Shown: positions 1 to 8,273, counted from the first letter of the stretch. The stretch is 27,270 nucleotides of DNA from an uncultured Bacteroides sp. (GCA_900546925.1 UREV01000025.1:1-27270), one strand, 5' to 3'. The notes: generated from the letters alone by a model not told the origin. Program-made: numbers and translations.

Positions 1-1
1 T

Positions 2-1012
2 GTCCAGGCACCAGAAAGCATAGCCTCGTTATGTATTGATGCGGGAATGTAGGATATACGAATTTGGGCCGCTCCGGCGACATTGACCTTAATGGCGCTG
101 AAGGGATGGTTCATCGGGATGCAGAATAGTGTTATTCCTATGGCTACAGATTTGATAGTCAATGGGATGAATATCGCTGGCAGTATCATTTTAGCTATGG
201 GGCTTCCGGCATTGGGATTCAGCGGAATAGGATTTCCGGGCATTTCTGTCGGAACCGTCGCCGCCCAATACTCAGGACTGCTTTTTGCTGTGTCAATGCT
301 TATGCTGCGTTACCGTAAGAAGGTTTTCGCCGGGTTCTCGCTCAAGGATGCGCGAGAGTCTTTCACCGGTCACGAGATGAAGAGATTTTTTAATCTCAAT
401 GCCGATCTTTTCATTCGTTCTCTTGCGATAATGGGCATCTATGCCGGCATCACCGTGATATCAGCGCGCTATGGCGATATGATGTTGGCAGTCAGCTCAA
501 TCCTGGTTCAGCTTATGATGATTTTCTCGTATTTTACCGACGGATTCGCTTATGCAGGGGAAGCATTGACAGGAAAATTTATCGGAAGAAGGGACAAGCC
601 GGCTGTGCGACAGACTGTCAGGAGTGTGTTCGCGTGGAGCATGGGCGTGGCTGCGGTCTTTATGGTGCTGTATGCGTTTTTCGCGAGGCCGATGCTTTAT
701 GTGCTGACGTCTGATACCGAGGTGGTTACGGCGTCCATGGAGTTTATCCCTTGGCTGATTCCGATGCCGATAATCGGTTGCGCGGCATTCACCTGGGACG
801 GAATTTATGTCGGTGCTACTGCCTCGAAACCTATCCGCAATTCTACGTTATGGGCTGTGCTCGGTTTCTTCATAGTCTGGTTCGCCGGGTATTTCATTCT
901 TCGCCCGAGTCCACATATCGCCGTGCATATTCTCATGGCCGGATTCCTGGTGCATCTGCTTATTCGAATGCTCTACGAGACAGTGCTTTATCGACGTAGT
1001 ATTCTGTGGTAA
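2..1012 (+). pseudogene. MATE family efflux transporter, C-terminal part, interrupted by an in-frame amber codon
   Basis: Multidrug and toxin extrusion (MATE) membrane antiporter that would export drugs or metabolites using a Na+ or H+ gradient. The 5' part lies outside the window. From position 53 the frame reads a classic MATE stretch (DIRIWAAPATLTLMALKG, then WFIGMQNS, MATDLIVNGMNI) followed by several hydrophobic helices to a TAA at 1010-1012. The same frame is also open from base 2 to 49 and reads APESIASLCIDAGM, which fits the MATE segment just before the Y-x-I-R-I-W motif. The codon between, at 50-52, is TAG where MATE proteins carry an aromatic residue, one base from a Tyr codon. Internal starts (TTG 83, ATG 95) would give only about half a transporter, so a nonsense-mutated or mis-sequenced gene is more likely. 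TAG is an ordinary stop elsewhere in this window. Family assignment is firm; pseudogene status depends on the read quality of one base. Confidence 0.75.
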
Positions 1013-1090
1013 TAATCCATGTCCCGTGGCCGGTCGGCGGCTGTATCCATGATATGAGATATTGCTTTGGATTTGCTGCATTTGTCCCGT

Positions 1091-1160
1091 GGCCAGTCGG
1101 CGGATGCCCGGAGAGCGAATTGCGGAGCACCTGAGCGAACTGGCGCCGACCGACGCCGGC
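1091..1160 (+). repeat. Structured dispersed repeat, copy A
   Basis: The conserved core at 1112-1140 begins AGAGCGAATTGCGGAGCACC and ends CTGAGCGAAC. It is flanked by complementary arms, GTCGGCG (1096-1102) against CGCCGAC (1144-1150), with further partial pairing outside. It lies about 80 nt after the MATE stop on the same strand. The core matches copies B and C almost exactly, while the arms differ in sequence. Its function is unknown. Confidence 0.7.
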
Positions 1161-1215
1161 AACTACGATACTTTATCGCTGAACCAGAAAAACGTCCGGA
1201 AAAACCGGCCTTTGA

Positions 1216-1250
1216 CCGGACAAAACGACCAAAATGGACATTTTGTCCGG
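1216..1250 (+). terminator. Hairpin, possible terminator of the MATE transcript
   Basis: A perfect 10-bp inverted repeat, CCGGACAAAA (1216-1225) and TTTTGTCCGG (1241-1250), encloses a 15-nt loop. The stem is AT-rich toward the loop and no U-tract follows on either strand, so use as a terminator is uncertain. Confidence 0.35.
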
Positions 1251-1372
1251 CAGGAATCGTTTTAACCCGGATGAAATCCAGATTGAGGACGAGAAAACAT
1301 AGAGCATAGGACCGCTGCAGATTTGTGGCCGGTCGCCGGCGACGACAAGCATGCCGACACGCAAAAACGACA

Positions 1373-1406
1373 ATGTCCGGGAAAAATCTACCGATTCCCC
1401 GGACAT
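1373..1406 (-). terminator. Hairpin, possible terminator of the S41-to-lipoprotein operon
   Basis: A 9-bp inverted repeat, ATGTCCGGG (1373-1381) and CCCGGACAT (1398-1406), lies 25 nt beyond the stop of the last operon gene. Read on the minus strand it is followed after a few bases by TGTCGTTTTTG, a weak U-tract. It is plausible but not a canonical terminator. Confidence 0.4.
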
Positions 1407-1431
1407 AATATTCATCGCGACACCACTCTGC

Positions 1432-2670
1432 CTACAGCCCCATGACCTGCTCCGCGACGTGGCGCAGATACTCAGCCTTGTCGTGCGGGAGACCGCAATC
1501 GACTGAAGTCTTGGAATCCGGAGACGGAACCGACTGGAAACGGCTGCCGAAAATCATGAGGTAATTCACGCACGCCTTCAGATAAGAACCATAAACGGAC
1601 TGATGCTTGCTATCATCCGTGTAGAGGTCAATGCCGGAGTCACCGTCACGTACCATCTTGAAAGCCTGAGCGATAGGAGACACCTCGAAAGTATTGCCAG
1701 GGAAAGCGAGCTCGGCATTGCGTACAAGCCTGGAAGTACCGTCGGCCATAAGACGGTCGAACTCATCCATGCTTCCGAATCCGCCGAAATCCGAAGCCTC
1801 GTAAGCCCAAGTATCTTCCAAAACCAAATGACACTTAGGAGAACGAGCTACCACATTCGTTACCACACGCTGGAAATCAGCATTGACATAACTAAAAGAA
1901 GCTGAATCCTTTGCGAAATTTGCGGCAGCCTGACTCTGGTCCTGGAGGAACGCGTAATCGAATTTTCCGACACTCATCGCGTAGCGGGAGAGCGGCAGAC
2001 CCATGTGCTGACCGAAGGTCTGGCCTCCTTTCAGGCTGGCCTTCACGCGAAGAAAGTGACCCTCATTCCAGGCGATTTCCTTCAGGAACGATGGCGCTGA
2101 ACTGAAATATGTGAACGAGTTGCCGATACACAAGACATTCAGGGTATCCTTCGGCAAATCCTCTCCGAAATACTGGACATATTCACCGACATAGCCCTTG
2201 GACCTTAGCTCCATTCTAGGTCTAAGTCCCTCACGAGCAGAAGTATCCGCTTTTTCACGACCAGTAGGACGGAAACGGATTTCCAGCATATCCTTGATTC
2301 CTTCAGGCATGCGGAAAGTCTGCATGACCACGGACGGATGCTCACCATTGCCGGAAGCCATGAAAATATCTCCCGGGTACCAGGTCTTGCCGGCCCTGAA
2401 TTCAGTTACGTAATATTTGCTGCATTCAGGCGAGGTATTCACGCTGACATTGAAGTCCACGACTCCGCCCTTAGGAATGTAACCAACTGGAATAGAAAAC
2501 AATACAGTTCCATCCTCCTGCACCTTCAGGTCTGTGGAATCAGACGGGGCGTCAGATGAAAGCACATACTTTATAGGCAAAGTACTGACATCTGCCGTCT
2601 TAGGTGCACAACAATGAAAAGTAGTAGTTACCAATGCCGCAAGAACGGCCACAGAAATAATTCGTTTCAT
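1432..2670 (-). CDS. SGNH/DUF4886-like hydrolase domain protein, probable lipoprotein
   Basis: A 412-residue exported protein. The N-terminus is hydrophobic and ends in Cys-Cys (residues 20-21), which fits an imperfect lipobox. Residues about 30-150 look like a beta-rich N-terminal domain of unknown role. Residues about 175-400 carry SGNH-like blocks: IGNSF with candidate nucleophile Ser185, GGQTF at 215-219, QDQS at 243-246 and a D-x-x-H near the end (Asp353, His356, in DDSKHQS). Together these resemble the DUF4886 family and would make it an esterase or deacetylase, perhaps on carbohydrate, but the substrate cannot be read from the sequence. It is the last gene of the operon, starting 3 nt after the U32 gene. 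Confidence 0.75.
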   Translation of the reverse strand: MKRIISVAVLAALVTTTFHCCAPKTADVSTLPIKYVLSSDAPSDSTDLKVQEDGTVLFSIPVGYIPKGGVVDFNVSVNTSPECSKYYVTEFRAGKTWYPGDIFMASGNGEHPSVVMQTFRMPEGIKDMLEIRFRPTGREKADTSAREGLRPRMELRSKGYVGEYVQYFGEDLPKDTLNVLCIGNSFTYFSSAPSFLKEIAWNEGHFLRVKASLKGGQTFGQHMGLPLSRYAMSVGKFDYAFLQDQSQAAANFAKDSASFSYVNADFQRVVTNVVARSPKCHLVLEDTWAYEASDFGGFGSMDEFDRLMADGTSRLVRNAELAFPGNTFEVSPIAQAFKMVRDGDSGIDLYTDDSKHQSVYGSYLKACVNYLMIFGSRFQSVPSPDSKTSVDCGLPHDKAEYLRHVAEQVMGL

Positions 2671-2673
2671 ATT

Positions 2674-4026
2674 TTATACGTTTTTCTCCCAAATATAAAT
2701 CTTGTCACCCCGGCGAAGACGCACCGGAATCTTGCCATCAGCATTGACCTTAACCTCGGCGGCAGCCTGGGATGCGGAGCCTTCGCTTGCAGGGTTCAGC
2801 TCGACCTGTCCATCGCGGACGCCGGCATTCTCCGGGACGATCGCGACTGAGCAACGGACGCCCTTGACAGCCTTTTCAGCAGGCTTGAGCGCCACACGCA
2901 AATCATTGACCTTAAACTCGATAACACCAGTAGTGGCACCGACAGCCATACACTTGTCACCCAACTTGAGCGTCTGCGATTCGACAGAGATTTCAGCCAC
3001 GCCGATACGGTCGAACCAGTTCGTAACCTTGCCGCAGTAGACCTTTTTCAGGGTCGCCTGGCTGCCGTAGACACTGCTCCATTCGCCGAGTTTTGCACCC
3101 TGATAATAGCCGTCCCAGAATCCGCGGTTAAACACGTCCGAGAGCTCCGCCTTTAGAGACGCCGCAAATTCCTGATTATAAGTACCGTCACACACAGCAT
3201 CAGCCGCCTTGCGATAACAAGCGGCACAACGCTTCACGTACTCTGCCGAGCGGGCACGGCCTTCGATCTTGAACACCTTCACGCCGGAATCTATGATCTT
3301 GTCCATAAACTCTATGGTACACAGATCCTTAGGCGACATTATATACTTATTATCTATATTCAGCTGATTACCAGTCTCCAAGTCCGTAACCTCATAACCG
3401 CGACGGCACAACTGATAGCAGGCTCCCCTGTTGGCCGAAGCGCCATAAGTCTGCAGGCTCAGATAGCATTTGCCGGAAATGGCCATACAGAGCGCTCCAT
3501 GGGCGAACATCTCGATACGGACGAGCTCTCCGGAAGGCCCCTTGATGCCGTCGCGCTGAATCGTCTCGTAAATCTCCTTCACCTGATGCAGATTAAGTTC
3601 ACGAGCAAGTACCACTACATCAGCGAATTGCGCATAAAACCTAAGTGCTTCCGCATTCGAGATGCTGAGCTGTGTGGAAATATGCACCTCCATCCCGATC
3701 TGACGGCAATACATAATCGCAGCCATGTCTGACGCGATGACCGCATCCACCCCAGCCGCTTTCGCCGCATCCAGAGCCTTATGGGCCGGGTCAATGTCTT
3801 CCTGGTATAGGACTATGTTCAGGGTCAAATAGGTCTTGACCCCGAACTTTCTGCAAATCCTTACTACTTCGGCCAAGTCTTCCGGTTGGAAATTGTTCGC
3901 GGAATGTGAGCGCATATTCAGGTTTCCGACACCGAAATAAACTGAATCCGCACCACCTTCTATGGCAGCCATAAGACATTCGAAGTTGCCCGCAGGCGCC
4001 ATTATTTCAAGTTCTTTCTTATCCAT
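2674..4026 (-). CDS. Peptidase U32 family protein, probable tRNA hydroxylation protein (TrhP/YegQ-like)
   Basis: A 450-residue member of the U32 family. The N-terminal TIM-barrel-like part starts MAPAGNFECLMAAIEGGAD, typical of the family. The signature E-x-F-x2-G-A-L-C-x4-G-x-C-x-x-S is present as EMFAHGALCMAISGKCYLS (172-190). Cys180 and Cys187, with Cys203 and Cys207, are candidate Fe-S ligands. The C-terminal 100 residues form the small beta domain seen in TrhP-type members. E. coli TrhP/YegQ is needed for prephenate-dependent 5-hydroxylation of tRNA U34; older annotation as collagenase is probably misleading. The closely related RlhA (23S rRNA) and UbiU/UbiV branches cannot be fully excluded by eye. 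It lies 14 nt after the polyprenyl synthase. Confidence 0.85.
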   Translation of the reverse strand: MDKKELEIMAPAGNFECLMAAIEGGADSVYFGVGNLNMRSHSANNFQPEDLAEVVRICRKFGVKTYLTLNIVLYQEDIDPAHKALDAAKAAGVDAVIASDMAAIMYCRQIGMEVHISTQLSISNAEALRFYAQFADVVVLARELNLHQVKEIYETIQRDGIKGPSGELVRIEMFAHGALCMAISGKCYLSLQTYGASANRGACYQLCRRGYEVTDLETGNQLNIDNKYIMSPKDLCTIEFMDKIIDSGVKVFKIEGRARSAEYVKRCAACYRKAADAVCDGTYNQEFAASLKAELSDVFNRGFWDGYYQGAKLGEWSSVYGSQATLKKVYCGKVTNWFDRIGVAEISVESQTLKLGDKCMAVGATTGVIEFKVNDLRVALKPAEKAVKGVRCSVAIVPENAGVRDGQVELNPASEGSASQAAAEVKVNADGKIPVRLRRGDKIYIWEKNV

Positions 4027-4040
4027 TTAATGTTTCCCTT

Positions 4041-5015
4041 CTATTTATTTCTGCCGACGAGTTTATCCGCGAAACGCCTCAACATCTCAGAGCGCATCTT
4101 GGACAGTTTCAACATATCAGCACACTCGAGAGCCTCATCCGTAAGACGGACGATTTCCTGCTGGGCCAATTCATCCACTTTCAAGCGCTTGTAGATAGCC
4201 GTAACAGCCTGAATCTTAGCTTTTTTCTGTTCCTCCGTATCGACAGGCATAGCCATAGCCTCATCCATGGCAGGCTCATCCAATTCGGTAGCCTTTATCG
4301 TAAGCCAACACTTTTTCTTGTTTATGATATCTCCGCCGATAGGTTTTCCGAAGACCTTTTCATCACCGAAGGCGTCCAGCCAGTCATCAGCGATCTGGAA
4401 TGCCAGTCCGAGAGCATAACCGTATCTGTAAAGATTTCCGGCATCCTCATCATCAGCGCCTCCGATAAGTGCACCCATCTTCGCGGCACATGCGATCAGC
4501 ACCGCAGTCTTAAGGCCGATCATATGCATATAATCAGTCATAGACACCTTGTCCACAGACTCGAAATCCATGTCATACTGCTGACCCTCACACACTTGCG
4601 CAGCCGTATGATTAAAGAGCTTCAGCACTTTTCCCAACACCTGTTCCGGTGCCTGGGCGATACGCCTGTAACTGTCGATGCACATCACATCGCCCGACAA
4701 AATCGCACCATCCTCTCCCCATTTGGTCCAGACCGTAGGATTACCCCTGCGGAGCGGAGACTTGTCCATGATATCGTCGTGGATCAATGTAAATGTATGG
4801 AAGACTTCCAGTCCTGCCGCAGGCTGAAGAATCTCATCATTCAAATCATCCCTGAAAAGAGAATATGCGATAAGGCACAACCTCGGTCTCAACCTTTTTC
4901 CACCACCATCAATCATATATCGCAGAGGGTCATACAATCCGGCCGGTTCCTCAGAAAAACTGATTTCCGAGAACAATTTGCCGATACTCTCATCTATCTG
5001 AACTTCGCTGATCAT
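4041..5015 (-). CDS. Polyprenyl (farnesyl/geranylgeranyl) diphosphate synthase
   Basis: A 324-residue trans-isoprenyl diphosphate synthase that condenses IPP with allylic diphosphates for quinone tails and other isoprenoids. Both Asp-rich motifs are present: DDIMD at 80-84 followed by LRRGNPT, and DDWLD at 210-214. GGGKRLRP at 37-44 binds IPP. The first motif lacks the two-residue insertion of bacterial IspA-type FPP synthases. Phe75, five residues before it, would fill the chain-elongation pocket, so a C15-C20 product is a reasonable inference, not proof. The start codon overlaps the S41 protease stop by 4 nt (ATGA), indicating translational coupling. The product may feed MenA, encoded elsewhere in this window. 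Confidence 0.9.
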   Translation of the reverse strand: MISEVQIDESIGKLFSEISFSEEPAGLYDPLRYMIDGGGKRLRPRLCLIAYSLFRDDLNDEILQPAAGLEVFHTFTLIHDDIMDKSPLRRGNPTVWTKWGEDGAILSGDVMCIDSYRRIAQAPEQVLGKVLKLFNHTAAQVCEGQQYDMDFESVDKVSMTDYMHMIGLKTAVLIACAAKMGALIGGADDEDAGNLYRYGYALGLAFQIADDWLDAFGDEKVFGKPIGGDIINKKKCWLTIKATELDEPAMDEAMAMPVDTEEQKKAKIQAVTAIYKRLKVDELAQQEIVRLTDEALECADMLKLSKMRSEMLRRFADKLVGRNK

Positions 5016-6652
5016 ATCTCAATAAGTTTTTTTGTCAATGCCTCTTTCAGTTGTTTGTCGTAGCGCAGACGTACACGGACGCCCGCCTCCTGGTAATAAT
5101 ATCTGACTGCTATTTCCTCTTCGATGAACGGAATGATCTCATCCTTTTTCATATTCAGGAAATCAGCCTTCTCGATATTTATGCACTTCTCCAGAGCATC
5201 CAACTGTTCTTTCATATTATTATCCATACCATCACGGACAAGTTCTTTCTTCATCTGGTCGAACAATGTCTTCGCGCCGGACCTGTAATCGAACTTCTTA
5301 GTCTTAGCAAACTCCACGAAATCAGCATAATCCGCATCACTGAAATGGAAATCCTCGAGTGCAGGAATACTCTCGTGTCTTCTCGCATAATCCAATGCAT
5401 ACTGGTCGATTATGCCATTCAGGACAAGTGAAAATACCAGACGGCTGTAACGTGTCGATGTAAGAGTGTCATCCGGCATGATTCCACCGCCGTCACGGAC
5501 TGAACGTCCATGCGCAGTCTTGAATTCATGTGTCAGAGAATCAGGTATATGTCCTACACTTCCGTCTTCATTTCTGTGACTATAGTCGATAGCCTGGATA
5601 CATCTTCCGCTAGGTGTATAATACTTGGCGGTAGTAATCTTCAGCTGTCCGTTATACGGCATTGGCCTTACACTCTGAACCAGACCCTTACCATAAGTCC
5701 TTGAGCCCATTATAGTGGCCCTGTCCAAATCCTGGAATGCTCCGGAAACGATTTCCGAAGATGAAGCGGAGCCGGAATCCACAAGCACGATAATAGGAAT
5801 CTCAGTATCCACAGGATCGGTTACAGTACGGAATTCATGACGGGTATCATTGGCATTGCCCTTGGACGAAACCACCAGCGAACCTTTCGGCACGAACAGC
5901 GAAACTATGTTCACAGCCTCCTGCATAAGTCCGCCTCCGTTGCCTCTCAGGTCGAGGACGAGACGTTTCATACCCTGAGACTTGAGCTTGAAATATGCGT
6001 TGCGGATATCGCCTGACACATTCTCGGTAAAACCAGTCTGGAGGATATATCCTGTGGTGTCATTTATCATTCCGGCATATTCCACATCCGGAAGGTGAAT
6101 CCTTTCTCTTATTACTGTAACTTTCACTGTATCACCAGCTTTCCAAGACTCTCCGCCACGAAGTTTCTTCACGTCGAATACCACTGAGGTACCTGGCTTT
6201 CCCTTCATCTTGGCAGTAGCATCGCCGGCTTCCAGTCCGACCACGCTTTTTCCGTCTATGGCCACGATTTCATCCCCGCACACAAGGCCCTGCTTATATG
6301 CCGGAGAATTCATATAAGGCTCATTTATAACCACATTGCTCTCCTTGGATGGCTTATATATGAGGGCTCCGATTCCTTCGTAGGTCTTGCCTATCATGAA
6401 CTCAAAGTCCTCGTTATCTTCTTCCGGGACATACATGGTATAAGGGTCCAGATTTTCAAGCATCGCAGCGATACCCGCTTTTTCGATTCGGTCTATCGGC
6501 AATGAATCCACATAGGACCTGTTCAGTTCTTTCAAGATAGCATTCTGTATCTCGACCCACTGACCAAGTTTAAAACTTTTGGACTGTCCAAACGCAGGTG
6601 CGGCCGCCACACTCAACGCAACTGCCGCAATAATGATTCTAATATACTTCAT
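5012..6652 (-). CDS. S41 family C-terminal processing peptidase with PDZ domain
   Basis: A 546-residue exported serine protease of the CtpA/Prc type. A signal peptide covers about residues 1-22 (ends AAPAFGQS). An N-terminal helical segment is followed by a PDZ domain at about 90-170 (YEGIGALIY ... AYKQGLVCGDEIVAIDG). The S41 core contains LDLRGNGGG at 233-241. The catalytic dyad is Ser297 in GSASSSE and Lys322 in TYGKGLVQ, with the 25-residue spacing known for Prc and CtpA. Such enzymes trim periplasmic proteins at their C-termini. It heads a four-gene operon transcribed divergently from rdgB. Confidence 0.92.
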   Translation of the reverse strand: MKYIRIIIAAVALSVAAAPAFGQSKSFKLGQWVEIQNAILKELNRSYVDSLPIDRIEKAGIAAMLENLDPYTMYVPEEDNEDFEFMIGKTYEGIGALIYKPSKESNVVINEPYMNSPAYKQGLVCGDEIVAIDGKSVVGLEAGDATAKMKGKPGTSVVFDVKKLRGGESWKAGDTVKVTVIRERIHLPDVEYAGMINDTTGYILQTGFTENVSGDIRNAYFKLKSQGMKRLVLDLRGNGGGLMQEAVNIVSLFVPKGSLVVSSKGNANDTRHEFRTVTDPVDTEIPIIVLVDSGSASSSEIVSGAFQDLDRATIMGSRTYGKGLVQSVRPMPYNGQLKITTAKYYTPSGRCIQAIDYSHRNEDGSVGHIPDSLTHEFKTAHGRSVRDGGGIMPDDTLTSTRYSRLVFSLVLNGIIDQYALDYARRHESIPALEDFHFSDADYADFVEFAKTKKFDYRSGAKTLFDQMKKELVRDGMDNNMKEQLDALEKCINIEKADFLNMKKDEIIPFIEEEIAVRYYYQEAGVRVRLRYDKQLKEALTKKLIEI

Positions 6653-6730
6653 AACAGCATCTATCCCACAATATTTATTCCAATTCAGGTTCCGCTCACA
6701 GTTCTGTTTTGCAAAACCCGAGACATTCTA

Positions 6731-6738
6731 CAAATTTA
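6731..6738 (-). promoter_or_regulatory. Bacteroidota -7 element for the S41 operon
   Basis: Read on the minus strand the sequence is TAAATTTG, matching TAnnTTTG. It lies about 80 nt upstream of the S41 start in the divergent S41-rdgB spacer. No clear -33 TTTG was found at the expected distance. Confidence 0.4.
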
Positions 6739-6769
6739 ACAAATTATTGGAGATTGTCGGCGGATTTGA

Positions 6770-6777
6770 TACCTTTG
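6770..6777 (+). promoter_or_regulatory. Bacteroidota -7 element for rdgB-recO
   Basis: TACCTTTG matches the Bacteroidota sigma consensus TAnnTTTG. A TTG at 6747-6749, 20 nt upstream, can serve as the -33 element. The predicted start of transcription lies around 6782-6785, giving a leader of about 25 nt before the rdgB ATG. Confidence 0.7.
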
Positions 6778-6807
6778 CAGTTGTAATTAAGGTAAAAGAA
6801 AAGCAGT

Positions 6808-7446
6808 ATGAAATTAGTATTTGCAACGGGCAATAGCGGAAAACTGCGTGAAGCATCGGAGATTTTAGGCGAGGGCTTTGAGCTCGTTACCCCCGCACAG
6901 GAAGGTATTACAGAAGAAATACCCGAGACAGGGAACACTCTTCGTGAAAATTCCCTGCAGAAGGCGAAGTATATTTTCGACCACACTGACGGGGCGGATT
7001 GCTTCGCGGACGACACCGGACTGGAAGTGGACATTCTCAAGGGCGCTCCCGGTGTCTATTCAGCCAGATACGCCGGACCATCCAAAAGTTTCGAGGCGAA
7101 CATGGACAAGCTCCTGAAAGAGATGGCTTTACATGAATATGAAGCTTCAGTCGCCAGAGAGTTCGGCATAGCAACACCCAAGGCTACACGTCGTGCAAGG
7201 TTCAAGACCGTGGTAACTCTCATCCTGAACGGAGAGAAGCATTTTTTCGAGGGCACGATGGAAGGCAAGATTTCTTATGTAAAGGCAGGACATGGCGGAT
7301 TCGGATATGATCCCGTATTTATCGCCGACGAATATCCTGACGTGACTGTAGCCGAAATCACAGAAGAACAGAAAAACGAGATTTCGCATAGGGGCAAGGC
7401 TCTGCGCGCGATGGCCGCATGGCTGCATGAACACGTCCAGCGCTAA
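6808..7446 (+). CDS. rdgB: RdgB/HAM1 non-canonical purine NTP pyrophosphatase
   Basis: A 212-residue cytosolic enzyme that hydrolyses XTP, dITP and ITP to monophosphates and so keeps deaminated purines out of DNA and RNA. Family motifs appear in order: FATGNSGKLREASEIL at the N-terminus, ADDTGLEVD with the catalytic Asp pair, GAPGVYSARYAG, FEGTMEGKI, GGFGYDPVF and SHRGKAL near the C-terminus. Length is slightly above the usual 190-200 residues because of a longer segment around residues 100-130. The promoter at 6770 and the ATG at 6808 support this start. Its stop overlaps the recO start by one base (TAATG). Confidence 0.95.
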   Translation: MKLVFATGNSGKLREASEILGEGFELVTPAQEGITEEIPETGNTLRENSLQKAKYIFDHTDGADCFADDTGLEVDILKGAPGVYSARYAGPSKSFEANMDKLLKEMALHEYEASVAREFGIATPKATRRARFKTVVTLILNGEKHFFEGTMEGKISYVKAGHGGFGYDPVFIADEYPDVTVAEITEEQKNEISHRGKALRAMAAWLHEHVQR

Positions 7447-8090
7447 TGGAAGAGCAAGTTATAGTCCTGAATTTCACGAAGATAAAAGAGAATTCGATAG
7501 TTCTCCACACGCTCAGCCGCTCCTTCGGGCGGAGGAGTTTCGTCGTTCGGGTCAATGCCAAAACAGGCATGGCCTGGTTTCTGCCGCTCAACATCATTGA
7601 CCTGAACCTGGCTGAGAATCAGAAGACTAGTCTTTGGGCTGCAAGGCCGGCATCTGCGCGTTATGCTCTGGCGGGAATCCGGAACAACATTTACAAGAAT
7701 ACGATGACGCTGTTCATGGCGGAAGTGCTTTATCGGACCATCAAGGATGGGGCGATGGAGGACGGGCTTTTCGACTGGTGCGAGCGGCAGATTCTGACTC
7801 TGGATGCATTGGAGGCAGATTTCAGCAATTATCATATAAGGTTTCTGCTGGAGTTGTGCGTGGCCCTGGGATTTCGGCCTGAGGCAAGTGACCTGGCACC
7901 TTTCTGCGGCGAGAATATGGATATTATCGAGCGGTTCATGGGTTGCGGATTGGCGGAGTCGATGCTGATTCCGATGAACGGCTCCTTGCGTAATGATGTA
8001 GCGCACAGTATAATACGTTATCTGGAATATCATACAGAATCCACGATAAACATCCGTTCGCTGCAAGTCTTGCGCGAACTCTACGGATGA
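7446..8090 (+). CDS. recO: DNA repair protein RecO
   Basis: A 214-residue protein with the layout of Bacteroidota RecO: an N-terminal OB-fold half (IVLNFTKIKENSIVLHTLSRSFGRRSF, residues 5-31) and a helical C-terminal half that includes YRTIKDGAMEDGLFDW and NYHIRFLLELCVALGF. It works in the RecFOR pathway, loading RecA onto SSB-coated single-stranded DNA. The Cys4 zinc-finger pattern of some RecO proteins is absent. It is short compared with the roughly 240 residues common in the phylum but has no obvious truncation. Translation is coupled to rdgB through a 1-nt overlap. A structured repeat begins about 12 nt after the stop. Confidence 0.85.
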   Translation: MEEQVIVLNFTKIKENSIVLHTLSRSFGRRSFVVRVNAKTGMAWFLPLNIIDLNLAENQKTSLWAARPASARYALAGIRNNIYKNTMTLFMAEVLYRTIKDGAMEDGLFDWCERQILTLDALEADFSNYHIRFLLELCVALGFRPEASDLAPFCGENMDIIERFMGCGLAESMLIPMNGSLRNDVAHSIIRYLEYHTESTINIRSLQVLRELYG

Positions 8091-8101
8091 CACGTTACGT
8101 G

Positions 8102-8172
8102 GCCGGCCAGAATCGGTTGCCCAGAGAGCGAATTGCGAAGCACCTGAGCGAACGGGCTCCGATTCGGCCGGC
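8102..8172 (+). repeat. Structured dispersed repeat, copy B
   Basis: This is the best-formed copy. The left arm GCCGGCCAGAATCGG (8102-8116) pairs with the right arm CCGATTCGGCCGGC (8159-8172) over 14 bp with one bulged A. An inner GCCC (8119-8122) pairs with GGGC (8154-8157). The apical loop is the conserved core at 8125-8153, starting AGAGCGAATTGCGAAGCACC. It begins about 12 nt after the recO stop on the same strand. Confidence 0.8.
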
Positions 8173-8192
8173 AGCCATGTATATAAACCATC

Positions 8193-8223
8193 GAAGGGTA
8201 CCTGGAGAATCCAAGTACCCTTC
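8193..8223 (+). terminator. Strong hairpin downstream of recO
   Basis: GAAGGGTAC (8193-8201) pairs with GTACCCTTC (8215-8223). Inside it TGGA (8203-8206) pairs with TCCA (8210-8213) around a GAA triloop, leaving one C-A mismatch. Only a short pyrimidine stretch follows, so it may be a terminator of rdgB-recO or an RNA-stabilising hairpin. Confidence 0.4.
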
Positions 8224-8239
8224 TTCAGAGTCGTATCAT

Positions 8240-8273
8240 GAGTTACGCGAGATTTCACATCTGGCAGTAACTC
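8240..8273 (+). other. Second hairpin of unknown role
   Basis: GAGTTAC (8240-8246) pairs with GTAACTC (8267-8273), and inner AGAT (8250-8253) pairs with ATCT (8259-8262). It directly follows the hairpin at 8193-8223. The sequence after it is A/C-rich with no U-tract on either strand. Confidence 0.4.

Larger units (their letters stand above)
1013..1431. other. Gene-free convergent intergenic region rich in GC hairpins
   Basis: This stretch lies between the MATE stop (+) and the SGNH lipoprotein stop (-). No ORF here is convincing. It contains one structured repeat (1091-1160), a left-arm-like partial copy starting GTCCCGTGGCC near 1020, a 12-bp perfect palindrome GTCGCCGGCGAC at 1332-1343, and two hairpins built on GTCCGG (1216-1250 and 1373-1406). 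The hairpins may terminate transcription from both sides. Confidence 0.6.

Noticed and set aside
848..1162. 104-codon minus-strand frame and overlapping short plus-strand frames near the MATE 3' end
   Set aside because: They are antisense to the MATE C-terminus or run through the hairpin repeat, with no recognisable protein features.
1013..1431. Possible CRISPR array because of repeated GTGGCCGGTCG motifs
   Set aside because: The motifs are few, irregularly spaced and tied to hairpin arms. There are no uniform spacers, and no cas genes lie in the window.
4524..5063. 179-codon plus-strand frame over the polyprenyl synthase gene
   Set aside because: It is antisense to a well-defined isoprenyl synthase containing both Asp-rich motifs.
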